The notes under the pieces are model-generated. The model was not told the origin of the DNA. It was given only the letters and a program-made list of their open reading frames with translations, and searched no databases. Of a stretch of DNA of 7,727 nt, positions 7,010-7,727 are shown piece after piece. The stretch spans positions 1 through 7,727 of the forward strand of contig CAINWE010000149.1 in the NCBI GenBank assembly GCA_903854365.1, written 5' to 3'. A program made the position numbers and the translations under genes. Positions within the stretch are counted from its first letter, which is position 1, and the number at the start of each line of letters is the position of its first letter. Source of the DNA: Oligoflexia bacterium (GTDB lineage Bacteria; Bdellovibrionota; UBA1018).

Positions 7010-7584
7010 TGGCTTCGGGACGAGGAATCACCTCCAGACGGGGTCGACGAAAAATCAATAAAGCCTTTGAGCTTCAGCTCACCAGCATGATGGATGTTTT
7101 GGTCATCATTGTCGTATTTCTTCTCAAGAGCTACAACATCAGCACCCACAACTTTTCAAACGCAGCAGGCCTGCAGCTTCCGGCCTCTGGCTCTCAAGAT
7201 AACCCAACCGACAGCCTCCAGGTCATCGTCACCCCTGAGTCCCTCACAGTCGAGAACGAACGGATTCTCGATTTTCAACAGGTCGCTCTCAGTGCTGGCA
7301 GCAAAGAAGCGAACTATTCTTTCAAACCGACTGACCTCGATGAGGGCGGCCGCCGCATCTTGCCGCTTTACGACGCTCTCATCAAAGCCAAGGAACGCAC
7401 CGAGCTCCTCTTAGCAAAATCTAAGAGTCGCGGCCCAGACGGAAAACCCCTGCCTTTCGAGGGAATTCTCGCGATTCAAGCCGATAAGCGAGTCAAATAC
7501 GACACCATCAAAAAAATTATGTACTCCGCTGGAGCCGCCGGATACCGAGTCTTTCGTTTTCTCGCACTCAAAAAAGATGTCTAA
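7009..7584 (+). CDS. ExbD/TolR-family protein, second copy
   Basis: A second, non-identical bitopic partner of the channel, 191 residues. A strongly basic N-terminus (RRGRRK) precedes one membrane helix at about 23-41 carrying the essential acid Asp29 in LTSMMDVLVIIVVFLL. The periplasmic part ends in a clear ExbD/TolR signature: LAIQADKRVKYDTIKKIMY (154-172) followed by SAGAAGYRVFRFLALK. A charged segment at about 126-151 (helix then KSKSRGPDGKPLP) enlarges the domain. The start overlaps the previous stop as TAATG, and AGGAGA lies 6 nt before the ATG, so translation is coupled and the two proteins are probably made in similar amounts. It resembles the first copy in layout, not in detailed sequence, so this is not a recent tandem duplication. 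The two may form a heterodimer inside one ExbB ring. Confidence 0.91.
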   Translation: MASGRGITSRRGRRKINKAFELQLTSMMDVLVIIVVFLLKSYNISTHNFSNAAGLQLPASGSQDNPTDSLQVIVTPESLTVENERILDFQQVALSAGSKEANYSFKPTDLDEGGRRILPLYDALIKAKERTELLLAKSKSRGPDGKPLPFEGILAIQADKRVKYDTIKKIMYSAGAAGYRVFRFLALKKDV

Positions 7585-7597
7585 TTTTTAGGCATCT
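7570..7597 (-). terminator. Intrinsic terminator oriented for a converging minus-strand gene
   Basis: The 10-nt arms AGATGTCTAA (7575-7584) and TTAGGCATCT (7588-7597) pair throughout, with one G-T (U in RNA) wobble at most, around a TTT loop. On the minus strand the hairpin is followed by a run of T (A-run 7570-7575 on the plus strand), the standard terminator arrangement. On the plus strand no T-run follows. It overlaps the last codons and stop of the second ExbD-like gene. This hints at a minus-strand gene entering from the right. Confidence 0.55.
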
Positions 7598-7727
7598 GAT
7601 TAAAAAATACATGAAAAACTAGCTCTACAAGCACTCCCTAAATGAAAAAGAATCCGCTTCCAAGCATAACTCAAGAGATTGAAATCTCGAGACATTTTTT
7701 AAGTATCTAATTAAACAATTAAAATAA
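7598..7727. other. AT-rich intergenic end of the window
   Basis: No convincing gene is seen here. On the minus strand a frame is open from the right edge to a TAG at 7625-7627 (about 33 codons), 27 nt ahead of the minus-oriented terminator. It could be the tail of a converging gene, but the stretch is AT-rich and too short to judge. Confidence 0.4.
7670..7700 (+). terminator. Candidate terminator of the proton-channel module
   Basis: GAGAT (7675-7679) and ATCTC (7684-7688) pair around TGAA. The stem can continue with CTC (7670-7672) to GAG (7689-7691) past two bulged A. Six T follow at 7695-7700 after a 3-nt gap. The stem is short and low in GC, so this is a moderate call. It lies 86 bp after the last gene of the module. 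Confidence 0.45.

Noticed and set aside
7600..7695. Minus-strand 31-codon frame at the right end
   Set aside because: No Shine-Dalgarno sequence precedes its ATG, the region is AT-rich, and the product resembles nothing.

Overview
The window reads as ordinary chromosome of a Gram-negative bacterium of middling GC content. The best guess for its source is a deltaproteobacterium-like or Bdellovibrionota-like lineage. That guess rests on the gene set (one TolQ/ExbB-type protein followed by two different TolR/ExbD-type proteins) and on the general look of PolA, so it is inference and not a taxonomic assignment. There are no tRNA or rRNA genes, CRISPR arrays, insertion sequences, phage genes or frameshifted genes that I can see.

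Left block, minus strand, read from right to left (5119 to 1): an RDD-family membrane protein, then polA (DNA polymerase I with all three activities apparently intact), then tyrS (tyrosyl-tRNA synthetase), then the first 100 codons of a secreted protein that runs off the left edge. The RDD and polA genes are 8 bp apart. A small inverted repeat straddles that junction and could couple their translation. tyrS is probably shorter than its longest reading frame, because a strong Shine-Dalgarno sequence lies just before an internal ATG at 1659. A nested inverted repeat lies between polA and tyrS.

Right block, plus strand (5325 to 7584): thioredoxin (trxA), then a three-gene proton-channel module made of a TolQ/ExbB-like protein, an ExbD/TolR-like protein starting with GTG, and a second ExbD/TolR-like protein overlapping the first by one base. 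The module has its own sigma70-like promoter and a leader of about 75 nt containing two inverted repeats. The left and right blocks diverge from a 205-bp spacer at 5120-5324.

In function, the left block is housekeeping (DNA repair and replication, translation). The module on the right would use the proton-motive force across the inner membrane to drive movement of a partner in the envelope. No TonB, TolA, TolB, Pal or outer-membrane receptor gene is visible, so the partner is unknown. One TolQ plus two non-identical TolRs matches the composition of the Myxococcus AglRQS gliding motor and of some TonB energising systems; the sequence alone does not decide between them. This module, with its structured leader, is the most interesting part of the window. 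I do not see evidence for a wholly new system.
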